Positions 33,858-46,652 of a stretch of 64,000 nt of DNA are shown piece after piece. A program made the position numbers and the translations under genes. This stretch comes from Hymenopellis radicata (lineage: Eukaryota > Basidiomycota > Agaricomycetes > Agaricales > Physalacriaceae). Every line of letters begins with the position of its first letter. Position 1 is the stretch's first letter. Under the pieces are notes generated by a model. The model worked only from the letters and a program-made list of their open reading frames with translations. It was not told the origin of the DNA and did not search any database. The stretch covers positions 62,001-126,000 of the forward strand of contig JADNRX010000019.1 in assembly GCA_015501595.1 (NCBI GenBank), in the 5' to 3' direction.

Positions 33858-35514
33858 CTAATCCTTGAAGACAATCCTCTTCTCCATATCGAGAGGACCA
33901 GCAGCAACAACAAAGGCAGCCCAATATCGCGGGTGTAAATTCGACATGATCGGACTACAAGCATCCACTTCAGCGTATTCCTGAACAACAACAGAAAGAG
34001 TCACTCACGGCCTATTATACGGCTCCTCAAGATACACCTCATTCAACTCCAACACCGTCCTCTTCAATTCCTCTACCGGCGTCTCCCACTCCTTCGCCAT
34101 CTGTTCCGCGATACAGTCGATATCATACGTGCCCTCCATCCCTTTCGCGACGAAGAACCAGGCGACGTAGTGGCACACCATCGCCACGGCGATCAAGCTG
34201 CCCGTCGTCATCGCCGCGTCGCGCACGATGCGGAACATGCGCTGCACGGGCGGGTAGGGAATGTCGATCTGGGTTACGTTCGCGAGGCGGGACCCGTGCG
34301 GATGCGGAGATCGACTTTGGGGTACTTGTTTAGGTATTGAACGTGCTCCATCAGCGCGAAGCTGCGCTTGAAGCCGTCTTCAGGTGGAGGGACGTTGGGT
34401 GGTAGAGCGCCGTCTGCCTCACCGTTGGGTTTCTGGCCTGGCGCGTGACTTTTGGGATGGCGGATGCGATGGCGGTTTCTAAATTCATAGGTTTCCCGCA
34501 GATGATCTTGTGGTGCTTCCAGTGGTTTACTTGACATTCCCTATAGCGTGCTTGTTAGAAAGAATGTGGATGAGAAGATGCGTGTACCTGGAGCAATATG
34601 CAATATCACGATCCATACGCTCTTTGCAGCGTTGGCATTGTTGGAAAGACTCGCCAGGTCCCTGCATCTTGGAACACCCGGTACACATCACTTGTCGCTT
34701 GCTCGCGCGCGCCTTCTGCGCAATTTTTTCCTCTTTGATGACTTTTTTGCTCTCTATCTTTTTCCACAGCTCCAAATTGAAAGGTATCCCAGCGGTATCG
34801 TCCGGCTTCGGCCCGCCTCGTTCCTTCAAGACTGTGAGTTCCGGAAGCGGTTCGCCAAGAAATGAGAGGAAAGAGAATTCCAGGACCATGTCTACGTGAA
34901 TGTTTAACTCGGGTGTATTACAGAATTTGCAAAAACATACATATGAGTTTTGTCCGGAGAATGATGAGGTATCTCATGCAGATCTTTTCCATTTCTGTAC
35001 CCGACTTTTCAATCTTGGCCGAGTACCTGTCCCATTCTGCGTGGGGGATATAGCGGGGAGTCCCGGTATCTTGGACAAATCATCCAAGATGAGAGTCTGA
35101 GAAAGTCCAGGAAAGTCGCGGGCTCGCGACTAAGCTTCTCAAGCCGTACATAATCGCCACAATACCCTCTCGCATCATTCAGATTCCTGGCCTTTGAGCA
35201 GACCGTGGACATTCCAATGAGAACATGCTTGCGCCGCTCTTGTCTCGTAGAATTCATCCAGGCTGTCTCCAATCTCTCATAGTAGTGCAGAGCCCGGACG
35301 CCGACGCGATGCTGGATTTCGCAGGTAGAACTGAGCAGACTAGAGTATTCCTGGTACATTTCGTCGATCCCAAAGGCCAGGAGTTCGTGAGGTCATAAAG
35401 GCAGGCGCGGGGCGTCATGAGTCCCTTTTTCAAAAGAGTCTCCCAGTCCTTGTTCCAGTTCTCGGGCGCAGAGAGAGCATGCTGGGTTTTGGGAAGCTCG
35501 ATAACGACGGGCAT
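33858..35514 (-). pseudogene. Broken MYND zinc finger gene copy
   Basis: Full-length relative of 29814-31524, with finger residues kept (CTGCSKMQGPGESFQQCQRC). It has several breaks: a frame change after LTNSWPLG near 35,370, a one-base loss near 35,095 (TFLDFL), another near 34,284, another near 34,443, and a TGG to TGA change at about 34,005-34,010. At 34,060-34,110 it keeps a sensible frame (EQMAKEWETPVEELKRTV) where unit 1 is shifted. Several independent breaks make a true pseudogene likely. Confidence 0.8.
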
Positions 35515-36172
35515 GATAGCCGTAGACAAACAGGAATGTCTCAGAATTACAGTCGTGTCGACACGTGGCCAGTATTTCGCTCTGACTCTCCTAATGGATG
35601 GTCTGAGCGGATATGTGAGCGTCTGACGAGAGCAACACTTGAGAGATCCGGTTGGGGAGTTGGGACAGTAACTTGGCAGGCGGAGAAGCACCGGTGAAGC
35701 GGCCAGCAGTTGAGTAGATTGCAATATAGCTGTTGGCCTGTGCAAGACTGTAGCTGGTGGTAGCAGTTGATTGTCTTCGATGGTTTTGGAGGTCGGTGTT
35801 TCGGAATCACTTGAACACCTTGTCGCGAGGCTGAGCGTGCGTTATTGCTGTCCAGTGTCCAGTCATGAAGGCGACGTGGCGGGACACTGACAAAACCTTT
35901 TCGTCGACCAACCGCAAAGTACTGACATGTTAAAAGTAAATTTCCGGGATCCAGCAGGGGGATGATGAGCGTTGACAAGTTGAAACGATGTCACGGGTAA
36001 CAGCATAGATCGCGTCTGCACGTGGCAGATCTTTTCTTGCAATTGTACGTTGAAGAGCCAAACGAAAAGGCACATTTCTGCCGCTGGATTAGGGTCTATT
36101 CGTGATATTTGACGGTTGGAGGTGCGTCGTGGTTGTTCCCAATTACGGACGACTCAAAGAAGAATAGGCGCG
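35515..36172. other. Unit 2 edge and NUP120 promoter
   Basis: Up to 35931 this is duplicated flank. The remaining about 240 bp up to the NUP120 start is unique. No gene seen. Confidence 0.5.
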
Positions 36173-39100
36173 ATGGACGAGGAGATTTTGGTGGCGGCAC
36201 AGTTGTCGTCGCTGTACGTCCCAACGCAGGCGCACCACGTCCAAGTACCCACGGCAAAGGCCACTGACTTTCCTGTCTCCGCGGACCCCAACTTCCCAGC
36301 CGAACATGCAGTATATTCTACCGTGTTGCAATCGACACAGACCGGCACCTTTCTGTTACGCGTCCTCCACGAAGGCTTGATCCTCGAACTCATATCACTT
36401 TCCATGGATATCCTTCCAATACGCTTCGTGCTTCAGTCTCCAGTGCAATCTGCGCCTGGTCTGTTCCTGTGGGAGGACCAAGAGCTGCACATAATAGCCC
36501 TCACCCTTGCAGGCTCTCTCCACCGTTTGATCATTCCGCTACGAGAAACCCAGGATTTATGGAAGAACGAGCTCAGCAACATCTCCACACGCGAATATCT
36601 TGTCAAGGCCTACCCCGATGGTGTCAAAGGTGTTGTTTATGTTCACGGGACGCATTGTGTGGCTGTTGGATTGGCGAATGGCGCTTTGCTGCGATTTGAT
36701 ACGGAGTATTCTGGCGCGACAGGATCTACAGGTAGGTCTGGCATTTTATGGCATTACGCCACATACTCACCACCCACAACAAGAAATGTGGACAGAAACG
36801 ATGTTCCACCCTGGCTCCTTCCTCTCGTCATTCACCTCATTCCTCTCCGCGGCCCCCTCTGAAGGTGCCGAGATAGTCGCGTTGGCGAGCCACCCATGGC
36901 CTACAGATGTAGGCTCTGTCTGGTCGCTCTCCAGAGATCGCGTACTTCGGTTCTGGAAGCCAAAAGTTGGATGTGTTGCTTCCAAGCTCCTCTCTCTTTC
37001 TCCAGGTCGCGAAGCCACACCATCTCCATCTTCGTCTTCCAATGGCGTTACACCACAGGTTTTACTCTATCCAGGCCCGCAATCCCTTCTACGCGTCTTC
37101 ACTAACTCTGGTGACGACGACCGAATATACATCCTCGTCTTCATTCCTACACCGTCTCTGGCCGCATCCGGCGGCAATTTCCATCTCATAGCTGCTATGG
37201 GCGATCACCTTCAGGAAATTGGACACCTCCCAACATCAAGGCGCACTGCTTACTGTCACTTGCAGGACTTCATGGTTCTAGGAAACACTCTATTCACTCT
37301 CTGGGACGGGCAGGGCAATCAGCTATCGAGAAAACGCTTCTCTTTGATGATTCTTCGGTCGTTGCTCCCATGTGGACAACCGTGGCTTATCCTCCCCAGA
37401 TCGAGCTGACGCCGGCATATTTGGAAGAAGTCCTTCTTTCGTCTGGATCATTAGCTAACAAATTCTTTGAGGTGATAATGCGCCCAGGGATGTTCTCACC
37501 TTTGACCCTACGTCTCGCAGTCGAGAGCTACACGACTGCATGCCTGAGTTCCCCGGGCCCTCACCCTCCCCAGCTCTCAGACGCGTATGCAACTATCGGA
37601 GAGCACATCGCTGCAATCGTGGGATGCACCACCGTCCTTCATCGTGACGCGCATACAGGTGCTTTGATGCATACGCAGTACTGGAACGCCTTAAAACGCG
37701 ACTGGGAAGGCTTCATTGCGCGCTGTCGTGAAATCGAACGTAGTTCTCGCGGACCACTTGCGTTAGGAAAACACGACAAGAGTATCATCGTTATAGAGCG
37801 GGAACGCGTAGCCGCCATTGTCACGGAAGACTTGCCCATCCACCTATACACAGCTCTTACACTTGATCATGCGCTTCCGAGTCCTCCATACGGTCTTTTC
37901 GGTCTCCTCTGGGCTGTTCGGTCGCGTCTCAGTCCGCCAGTTTTATTCAACCTGGAGAATTGTCTGGTGGATATATTACACCAAGATCTCGCCTTTGCGT
38001 TGGCAGATATCATCCATGATCTGGCTACGCGGTCCAACTTCCGCGACAATCTGGATGCAGAAGCAATGCAGGATATCACGCAACGGCTTAGTGAGCTGTC
38101 GGATTTACCGAATGTTATGAAGACCGCGCTTGATGTAATCGGTGGTCTGGAAGTGGTCAAGGCGGAGAGGGAAGAAGAGACATTGGCGACAATATCTGCA
38201 CCTCGTTCAGAGTGGTGGCGCGCCATAACCGCTGACTATGCCATCGCTACCGCAAATGCGAGATACGAGTTGGGATTCGGGCTTCGTCATCTTGTTGTTT
38301 TTCTGGCAGATGACCTTAAGCAATGGAATCCAGCCCTGCTCGCGGAGATTTTCGCGGTCTTTCGTGGTGTTGCTGTTATGAGGTTCGTGGTGAGGCAGCA
38401 GGCTCATCACGCTGCTCAGTCGGGACCCAGGACGTGTCTGCTTCGGAGGATGTGGTCTCGCTAATGGAGAACATGCACGTTGCTCGAACCCCGGACAACT
38501 GGGGAACCGTCCTCCTTGGTGCATCGGCTCGTGCATTTCTATGCGCACAATAAGCACGATGTCTGTGTTGCAGCACACGAGTTTTGGGATAGTGCTGGGT
38601 GGCTACAGGGCATCTCGCCCTCGTTTGCTGCGAAGCTGGAGGTGAGCTTCTGCGAAAAGTTGCGCCAGCTAGGATACTTCCAGGCCGCGCGGGACATACT
38701 TTCGTGGCTTCCACGGACGCCTGCGGTGAATTACGTTCTTGCACGATTGTATATCAACATTGGCCGTGCTGATGATGCTACGTTCTTATTCGAAAAACTC
38801 GCTGGTAGTCTAGGTGGGTTTCATCGTGTATTAATTGTCCACCCTGCTCATTCAGTTTAGGCCCCGACCAGCAACTATCTGGGGATGATAGAATGGCATT
38901 AGCTGCCGTCTTAACGGACGTGGACTTGACCGATGATCCCTTCTTTTTCTACCTACATGCGGCTGCATTATTCCGCACAAAGACGCTCACCTATCAAGAG
39001 ACCGTCTTCACGGAGCTCGCGATTTCTATAGCTCCTGCAGAGTACGATCCCACAGCGCTGTGGGCTACGGTCATTAAAGGATATACCGACCTAGGTCTTT

Positions 39101-40709
39101 ATGACGATGCGTATACGGCCTGGACCGTGTGCCCGAGTGAGAAACAGTGCGTATTTCAATTCTGGCTGTTCAGTGACACGGTGTACTTATGCCGGTATTC
39201 AGGAAACGAGAGAGCGCTTCGCACCTGGTGTACCAAATGTGTGAAGGTAATGCCGCGCAGACTTTGATGACGTACAACTTCAGTGGCTTCGCCGACGAAG
39301 TGGAGGACTGCCTGGCGTTCAAAGTGCGCAATGCCGATCCCCGTGCGCGCCCGAACTATTCTCGAATTCTGTACGGCTGGTACACTAACCGAGGTGACCA
39401 CAAAAACGGTGCGTGGTCTCGTTTTCGGTCTCCAAGACATATTGTTGACAGTAGCATATAGCGGCACTAACGATGTACCAACGGGCTCGGAAGCTCCGTC
39501 ATTTAATCAGCTCCACGTCTGAGGTATCGCTCGTTAAGGAGACTTGTGAGGCATATCTGATTGCCTTGAACTCCTTGTCGCTGGCAGACCCCAAAACCGC
39601 TTGGATGATACTACCTGGGTCTGTCGACTCCGAGCACGAAGTAGGTGATGGTGTATCCCGTATGACAATTTACTGACACTTGATAGCCGAGGAAGCGCCA
39701 AAAGCTGAGAAAGATACCGGAGGACAGATACACGCCCGGCCGGTTCGAGAACGAGGTCATCCATATCGAGGATATCCAGTACGAGTACGCCCTGCTCACT
39801 GCGCAGGTGGATATCCATCTGCGGCACCAATCTGCCGGTGAGTTGGTGGAGGGTTCTTTTCCTTTGCGACTTGCGAAGACTGAACGGCGTGTCCCAGAGT
39901 TTCCCCTTCCGCCTTCTTCTATCGTGCTCAGGTTGACGGAGCTGAACTGCTTCGATCGTGCTCTCTCGACTGCCCGGAGTCTCAAGGTCGACATGACGGA
40001 CACGTTCACGCGTCTGACCGTGCAGTGTCTCCACCTCTCGCGCGAGCCTGATTTCGTCTTGTACGTGACACGCGCGGTGTTCTTTTTCCGCCCGGTGCTT
40101 ACCCCCCGAGACAGGCAGGAGGACAACTGGGACTGGCTGCTGACTGATAAGGCCTCGTCGTGGTCGGGCACCATGGCCGACAAGGCGTGGCGATATTTAC
40201 GCCAGTCGCTGGCGTTCCACGATGGTTCTGAAACGGACTATCGCTACTCGCGGACCGTTCTGGAAACTATTATGCAGCATCAGAAGGCGCCTCCACCGCC
40301 GTGGCTGATTTCCGCGCTGGAGGTACGCCTTGGCGTTCGCTCTCAATGCCCGCCCTTTGAGCTGGGTTTTTTTAGGTTCATCACCATGAGTTCCTCATAC
40401 GCATCAATCTGCGTTACGGCAACTTCGGTCAGGCCATTGAGCACACTCTATCAATGATTCACAAGGTTCGGGCTCGCGTCTTCGTTTCGCTGTAAAGCAG
40501 TCCTGATTTCTCTGCGGCAGGAGGAAGCGCGTCTCGCGCGAGATCCACCAAAAACCGCAGGGTCGACGTGGCTCCCTTATGCGACTATTGATCAAGTCCT
40601 CATCGCTGCAGCAGAACAGGACGTGGTGCATCCCCAGCTGGCCCAACTGCGCACGGAAATCTCCGCGCGCATGAAGCGTGTAGAAAAACTAAGCAACTTT
40701 GCTAGATGA
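36173..40709 (+). CDS. NUP120: Nucleoporin Nup120/Nup160, two apparent frame breaks
   Basis: ATG at 36173 (MDEEILVAAQLSSLYVPTQA), stop at 40707-40709. The N-terminal half is a beta-propeller (FLWEDQELHIIALTLAGSLH, VYVHGTHCVAVGLANGALLR, VGSVWSLSRDRVLRFW) and the C-terminal half helical (FCEKLRQLGYFQAARDILSW, ARKLRHLISSTSEVSLVKET), as in the scaffold Nup of the Nup84/Y complex at the nuclear pore. Introns include 36731-36780, a 41 nt one near 38391-38431, and one after AGSL. Two frame changes have no splice site: near 37,316 (LWDGQG to QSAIEKT, one base too few) and at 38,501-38,504 (GGGG, one base too many). Since the gene is otherwise conserved to its end, sequence error is the simplest reason. 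Confidence 0.88.
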
Positions 40710-41058
40710 CATCTTTCTGTGTAACGTACTTATCTTGTATGATGTTCTCTGCTGTATCATTAAGTATATTTCTGTCCATCCTTGTTAACGTTGTTATTAT
40801 GATGTCGTTCAAACATTTATCACATCAATGTGCTCGGAATTAACAAAACGCATTCAATCGAGTATATGGCTACATCAAGGTCTCCACGCGGGGTACACTG
40901 GTACATACAGAGGGGGTCGTGCACAGCGAGGTTAATAATGTCTGGTAGTACATGTACAAAGTTTAAGATATTCCGAAGAAGATAAAAGGTATAAGATGTA
41001 AACCAAGACAAAAAACGGTGCGCGAAACAGAAACACAACACAGCAAGAGACGCGGGTG
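40710..41058. other. Convergent 3' region
   Basis: Short AT-rich stretch between the ends of NUP120 (+) and the Zn2Cys6 gene (-). No gene seen. Confidence 0.5.
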
Positions 41059-43850
41059 TCATGAGTGGCTATGTCGAGATGAGGACGGAACACCCCCTGA
41101 CATCCCGTCCAGAAACTGGGACCACTCCCCTTGTCCGAAACCCACGGCCGCGCCCCACATTGCCGACTCGTCGACAGGGTGTACGTAAGAGTACCGGGAG
41201 TTGTCGTTGTACACCGGCTGGGGTGGCGGCTGCTGTGGAATGATGTACGTGTCGGGCTGATACGTCGTGGGCGTCGAGAGCGCATGGCTGTGGTTGGACA
41301 CCATCGACGGCGACATCTGCATCCCGGGCGAATGCGTGATGGATGCAATCGCCGACTGCATCTGGCCCGGGTACACACTCTGTGGCGTGCCCTGCAGATT
41401 GGGCGTGTGCTGGGGAAGCTCGTAGACACGGGGTATCGATGCCATTTGCATGGGTGGACTGACGGAGGATGTCGCAGGAGAATCAGCTGAGCCCCGGCCA
41501 CTCGAAGACTCGCCATAGCGCCGAGGGCCGTGTGAGTCGTGGTAGGGGAAGGCGAGCTTACGAACAGTGCTGAAAATGCCGGCCCGCTTCCTAGCCTTTT
41601 CTTCTGGCGTTAAATGTGTGAGGTCACCTGAGTACAGTGGTGTGAGCGCGTGCAAGATTTCGTATCCCTTGTCGGCGACCGAACTTCCACGAGCTTGTTC
41701 GAGCGTACTCATGGCCCTCCGCACGCTTTGTCGAAATAGACCTGCGCCTGGCTGTTCGGGGTTCGCTATGAGCTGGAACGAGAAGAACATTGCCGCAGTA
41801 AAACAATGGAATGGACCCCAATTCATATGTCCTGGTACCGCCAGTGATGAATTGGCCAGAAAGTCCGGCCTTGACTGTCCAACCATCGTTATTAATTTGT
41901 CGGCTGCTCCAACAGCAGTCTCTAAACTCTCTGCGGCTTTCTGGGCATCTATGCCCAACGCTCTTGATGGTGAACCATGTGCGTGCGCGGCGTAAGGACG
42001 GTGAAGGGTGAAACGAATGTGGTAGAATGATGTCCGTATTATGACGCTCTGAACACCTTGCCGACGCATCGCGGTATTAGGAGAGGCAAGATTACGCGCT
42101 ACTCGGTACTCGTCCAGGTCAAGCTCATGGGGAAGGTTTTCCATCCACTGAGTTAGTGCCCGATCATTGGCCTGGACGTCGTCGTATCGCACAGGGCGAA
42201 CGGAAACCGCGTTATCCATGATGTCCCCCAGAATGTGGGCCAGCCGAAAAAGCGCGATGTTGGGAAGGTAGAGTCGGCCCGTCTTGTCAACAGCAGGGTC
42301 ACAGTAAGAGGGTAGTTGGGTATCGAAATGGTGTGATGCGATGGATAAAGGGCGACCGAACAGGAAGGCCTGCCATCTGAAATCAGAGGTCAGAATCGTT
42401 CGCTTTGAAGGCTAAAATGGACCAACCGTTCGAGAAGAATTATATGCCACCATGCCCATCTCCGCCGTTCCGCTGTATCACGATGCATGTTGAACTTGCC
42501 CGGATCTCGGTGTAGCCCCAGTGCTGTAGCTATTGACACTAGTTCGCCGCGTACGGTCCAGACGAGCTCCGTATCCGACTTTGCCAATGTAAGGTAGTGG
42601 CATTGCGTTAGGAGCAATTCCACAAGCTCTATAGAATACTTTTTGGTTTCGAGCTGCCGCCGCTGTAGGGCCATCTGCGATACTTCGAAGAACTTGTTTC
42701 CCTGTTCCTCGTGGCTTTCCGTGAATTGTTCCACGAGCGGATGGTTTATAGGCAGATAGTGTACCGATATGGCCATAAGTACGCTCGCAGTAGAAAGAAC
42801 GAGTCGGTCGGCAGAGTTACCGCTTTTGAAACGAGCCCATTGAGCATTGAAGCTCTGCTCGTTGACATGGCGGTAGATCCAGTTGCAATACTCAAAGTAG
42901 AAGGATATTAATCCATCGATGACGTCGAGCGATGGTAGGTTGGCAAGCAGGTCGCGATCGTATTCCGGTGGGAGGGCAGGGAAGTCTTCTACGCCTCGAT
43001 CCACGCTTCCGTGTCGACTGTCTGCGGTATCGGAGCCCGCAGGGAGAGTGCTATCCTACAATAAATAACATTAGACCTGGTTAGGCCGAGAACGATGGCC
43101 AAGGACTTGCCCCAAGCAAATGCAAGGCCGCACTCGTCGGACCAGCGTAAAGACCGCCTTGGCCTGCACTGGCGAGCATGCCTGGCGTGTTTTCTGCAAC
43201 ATCTGGCTCTGCTGGCTCTCTCTTTGGAATAAAGTTGGAGGTGGACGCTGATGAGGCCGCCTCGCTCTGTCTCCGAGGTGTCACAGTCGGAGGGCGGGCT
43301 GACGGATAGACATACGTTTCCAGGAGGTTTATTGAGTGTCTTATACGGGCGAATTCCTGTGCAGGATCGACGCGTGGGTGAGCTCTGTTAATTTGCAATG
43401 GTGAACGATCGTCAGAATGGGTATTTTCCGAACTCACTGGTGATCATCTCCGCGGATGGGGTCGCTTCTCTCGTGACCTCTGGCATCAGCATAGCACATC
43501 GCGGCGGTTCCTATGGCGGGGCAGTCAGTGCGGGGCTGGGGCGCGCAGGACACGGCGGAAAGGACGGACCACGTAAAACACACGATGAACACGGTCGGCT
43601 CCTGCAGTCCAAGTCAGGTCAACTGCAAACGACCGAGTCCACGAGATGAATCGAACCTATCGCATTTCAGCTTGCTGTTCCGACATGGCTCGCAGTTTAT
43701 TGCCTTTCGCGCGCGTTTTTGTGGGCGAGCGTCCCCGTTCTGCTCCCCGGGCTGAGGTGACGATCGCGTACGGATTGTGCCCGCCGAGGTCGCGGTCCGA
43801 GACGGTTTGGGCCGCGGAGGTCCAGCGGGCGAAGTTAATTCCTCTGGCAT
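41059..43850 (-). CDS. Zn2Cys6 transcription factor with Fungal_trans domain
   Basis: Starts MPEELTSPAGPPRPKPSRTA; an upstream in-frame ATG at 44019-44021 would add 57 Arg/Cys-rich residues and is less likely. The zinc cluster is split by introns: KAINCEPCRNSKLKCD, then SRPCSSCVLRG and TAAMCYADARG, giving the six-cysteine C-x2-C-x6-C-x5-6-C-x2-C-xn-C binuclear cluster. A coiled region (EFARIRHSINLLETYVYP) follows. The regulatory domain has SLDVIDGLISFYFEYCNWIY, IELVELLLTQCHYLTLAKSD, VSIATALGLHRDPGKFNMHR and RRRWAWWHIILLERL, the PF04082 pattern. The tail is Pro/Gln/Ser rich and ends PSSSRRHSHS-like (SSSRHSHS). It should bind CGG-type sites in the nucleus; target genes are unknown. Confidence 0.9.
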
Positions 43851-44021
43851 CCGGGTTGGGTTTTGGGGATAGTAGATCGGCGAGGGCGTCGTGGCAAACA
43901 GTGATGGACTCGAGGCGGCGGCGACGGGGCGTCGGCAGCGACGACTCCGACAACGACAACGACAACGAGTAGGCCCAAAAGCGACGGCGGCGGGGACAAG
44001 TGACTGTTCAAAAGTAAGCAA

Positions 44022-46652
44022 GGAACGGGGTGTGGGCGAGGCATTCTTTCCGTTTTTGATAATCCGGTTTATACACGAATTTTAATATAAACGGATTGGC
44101 TCTGCTGCAAATCTGCCCTTTCCACGCCCTCCATTCGCCCCTCCCTTTACTCTCAAAGCCTCCTTGACATCGCAGTGAAATCGATTGGTACAAGCTTTCC
44201 AGCCAGTCCTTCTCCGACCCATACCAGGCCTCATCACTCTCTCGACGCGGTGACGGGGGGTCTCCATATTCGGGGTAGTAGTACGTTCGCCGATCTTATT
44301 CCGCCGTCCACCGGCGATTACCTGAAACACCGGCAAAACCTCCGTCAAGTAATCTTTCGTACAGCAACAACAACAATAAAATTTACATACGCCACATCGG
44401 TACAAGAGACCTCATCTATTTCACCATATCCCTATGTGTCCACCGCACTCCATCAATGGAGGGATAGCAACCGGTAGCCCCACCGTATATCACATCACCT
44501 GGTCCTCCAGTCTTCCTCCTGGTCCAGTCCGCTAAACCCCATGATTCCACTACTTAGCTTGCACCCATCGTAGCCATGACAGGTAGAGGTACACGAAGCA
44601 AAGCCCCGTCCGAGATCGGTGGAACGCCGTCCTGCTCCTTTGAATCTGGCCACGTATATCGTTCCTTACCTGAGGTTGTCTCTCCAACCATTCTTGAAAC
44701 ACATGGCACGTCCTTGTACAAGGGTCCCTCTCCTATATACATTCCATTCGACCTATAATAGTAAACAAGGGTCACAGCCCACCTCGGCGAGTTTCCGTTG
44801 TGTAATCGCCTCTAATCTGCTGCGTTTGGGCTGGCCTTCCTTGTAGGCGCATGACGGTACAGAGACGACCGGTAGGGCGGATTGTCGGAGGGTTGCAGAA
44901 CGTTGAACCACCGACGAGACGCCTACGGAACTTTGTATGCACATTGACCTCGTACGCCGAAGTTTCGATGCCTATTCAAGATAGTGATGTAACCGCACAG
45001 GTAGTAGCATTCTATAAATGAAATCAGAAACTTTGGGTCGAGATTGGAAGGAAACGCTTGCCACTAGACGCGGAAACACCTTTTTGTGCAGTCTAATCCT
45101 CTAGGGCAAGGTCCAAGCAGGAAGCGACCAACGGCAATCATGCAGAGATGTCGGGTTCCTGTTTCAGGCGACAGACAGAATGATGGCCCATGTACCGGGG
45201 AGAAGAAAAGACACCAGCCAGCCTGGTACAGGCGTCCAGATTAAATCCCCCAGCCCCATCGACACCCCGGCAGACTCGGAACCTTTTCACACCAACTATG
45301 AGCACTCCCTTCCAGAACGCGCGGTATATCTGTCTCTGGGACGTACCCCCAGAAGTAACCGGACGAGTCACGACGTCTCGCCAATACCCGTAAAGTAGCC
45401 CGAAAGGAAGCAGCGCCACCGATGGACGAGAGCGACAGACATGACCGAACATGTCCACGATTAGCTAGAGCTTCTGCTAGTACCCACGCAGAAGACGCCG
45501 GTTGATATGATGCTGCTGTCCGGGGACCAAACTGCGTCTTGTGGAAGCGAGGGCAGGACCCATGCCTTCGTTGCTGCGACACACAAAGCATAATTGAACG
45601 TGGTCGAGTCAGGTTTGGTCAATCAACCGGATCCAAGCGGTCTCTATGATCGTGCCCGTTCAGTCAACATTTATACTGTCATTCCTAGAGAGCGGAAAAC
45701 GGTTGATGATCAGATCAGAACGGGGATTCTCAAAGACCACTGGGGTGAAGTTCATATGAACGTGGAGGAGGTACATTCATTCCAAGAGCATGGCGGATGT
45801 AATAGGTAACATCTCTGGTAGTCCAAAATATTGAACACATTCCGCGTTCGCTATTTCAGTTCGCTCGGAGAGCGCCTATGAGAATCAGATCAGGAACGGA
45901 GTTCATATAGAACAGAGATGTGCACACCCTCAAAATGTCGGCTGGTGTGTGAAAGCACATGCAGTTGTCATTTCGTCTCGGAGCTGGGCCTTCCCAGAAT
46001 GTCGGTAATGACGCCACAGAAGCTACTTGGCTTCGAAAGTTCCCGAAAAACGTTTTTGTCAAGAGACCAGTCAATGTCGAGGCAAGTTCCATCTCCGCGG
46101 AGATGGCGGAGCGGTCATACCGTGGACGGAAAGGTGCCACAGAGTCGTGTGTTTATCCATGCTCATTAGAGTCTCGAGCTGCCAATGTCCTGCGAGGTCG
46201 GAAAGTACACAAGCTGTTCCCCGTTTGTCGGTGTGGCGCCACAAAGTACTATAGAAAGCATCGCGGAGTTCAAGTTGAAGTCATATTTTGCGTTATCGAC
46301 GAGCGTTTACGTTAGGGTGAATGTGTCGCGGAACCATACTCTCAAGATACCTATTTCCTTGAGTTTGACACGCTAGTTCCCGGTGAACAGAGTTTCCAAA
46401 AGTTATGGCATCGAATGGGTTGAAGCTCCGAGCGTGCTCAGGTGCTAAGATTTTCGGATATTAACCTCTGCTTTTAGACCGTCTGAAGGATATTTTATAC
46501 GGAGGGCGCGGTGGTGGAAAGGGACAAGCGAGAAACGTGACTAATTAGGAAACGATCGTACATTCGAGAACCTGACAGAAAAGGCTGTCAAGGTATTCAG
46601 TTTTCTTCTTGCCTTTTACCTTCAACTTTTACCTTCATTTTGTTACTAACCC
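44022..46652. other. 2.6 kb region without a recognisable gene
   Basis: Many frames of 60-118 codons occur on both strands, but none chains through splice sites into a protein I can recognise. The longest, 45959-46315 (+), has no family feature. Bases 46,600-46,650 are the pyrimidine-rich STI1 leader. It may hold UTRs, an RNA gene or relic sequence. Confidence 0.4.

Larger units (their letters stand above)
32533..35931. repeat. Tandem segmental duplication, unit 2 (decayed copy)
   Basis: Direct repeat of 26697-32419, same orientation, 113 bp after its end. Shared edge sequences are CGTCC(A/G)CTGGTAGTACA on the left and CGCAAAGTACTGACATGTT on the right. All three genes in it are damaged. Flank motifs such as TTTTGGAGGTCGGTGTTTCG (32288 and 35785) are nearly identical between units. 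Confidence 0.88.

Noticed and set aside
36600..36899. Alternative gene start inside NUP120
   Set aside because: The frame is needed as NUP120 exon 2; the intron 36731-36780 joins it to the ATG at 36173.
43851..44021. Longer N-terminus for the Zn2Cys6 factor
   Set aside because: The added 57 residues are mostly an Arg/Cys/Ser run from a CGA-type repeat. The ATG at 43850 gives a more typical start; kept only as an alternative.
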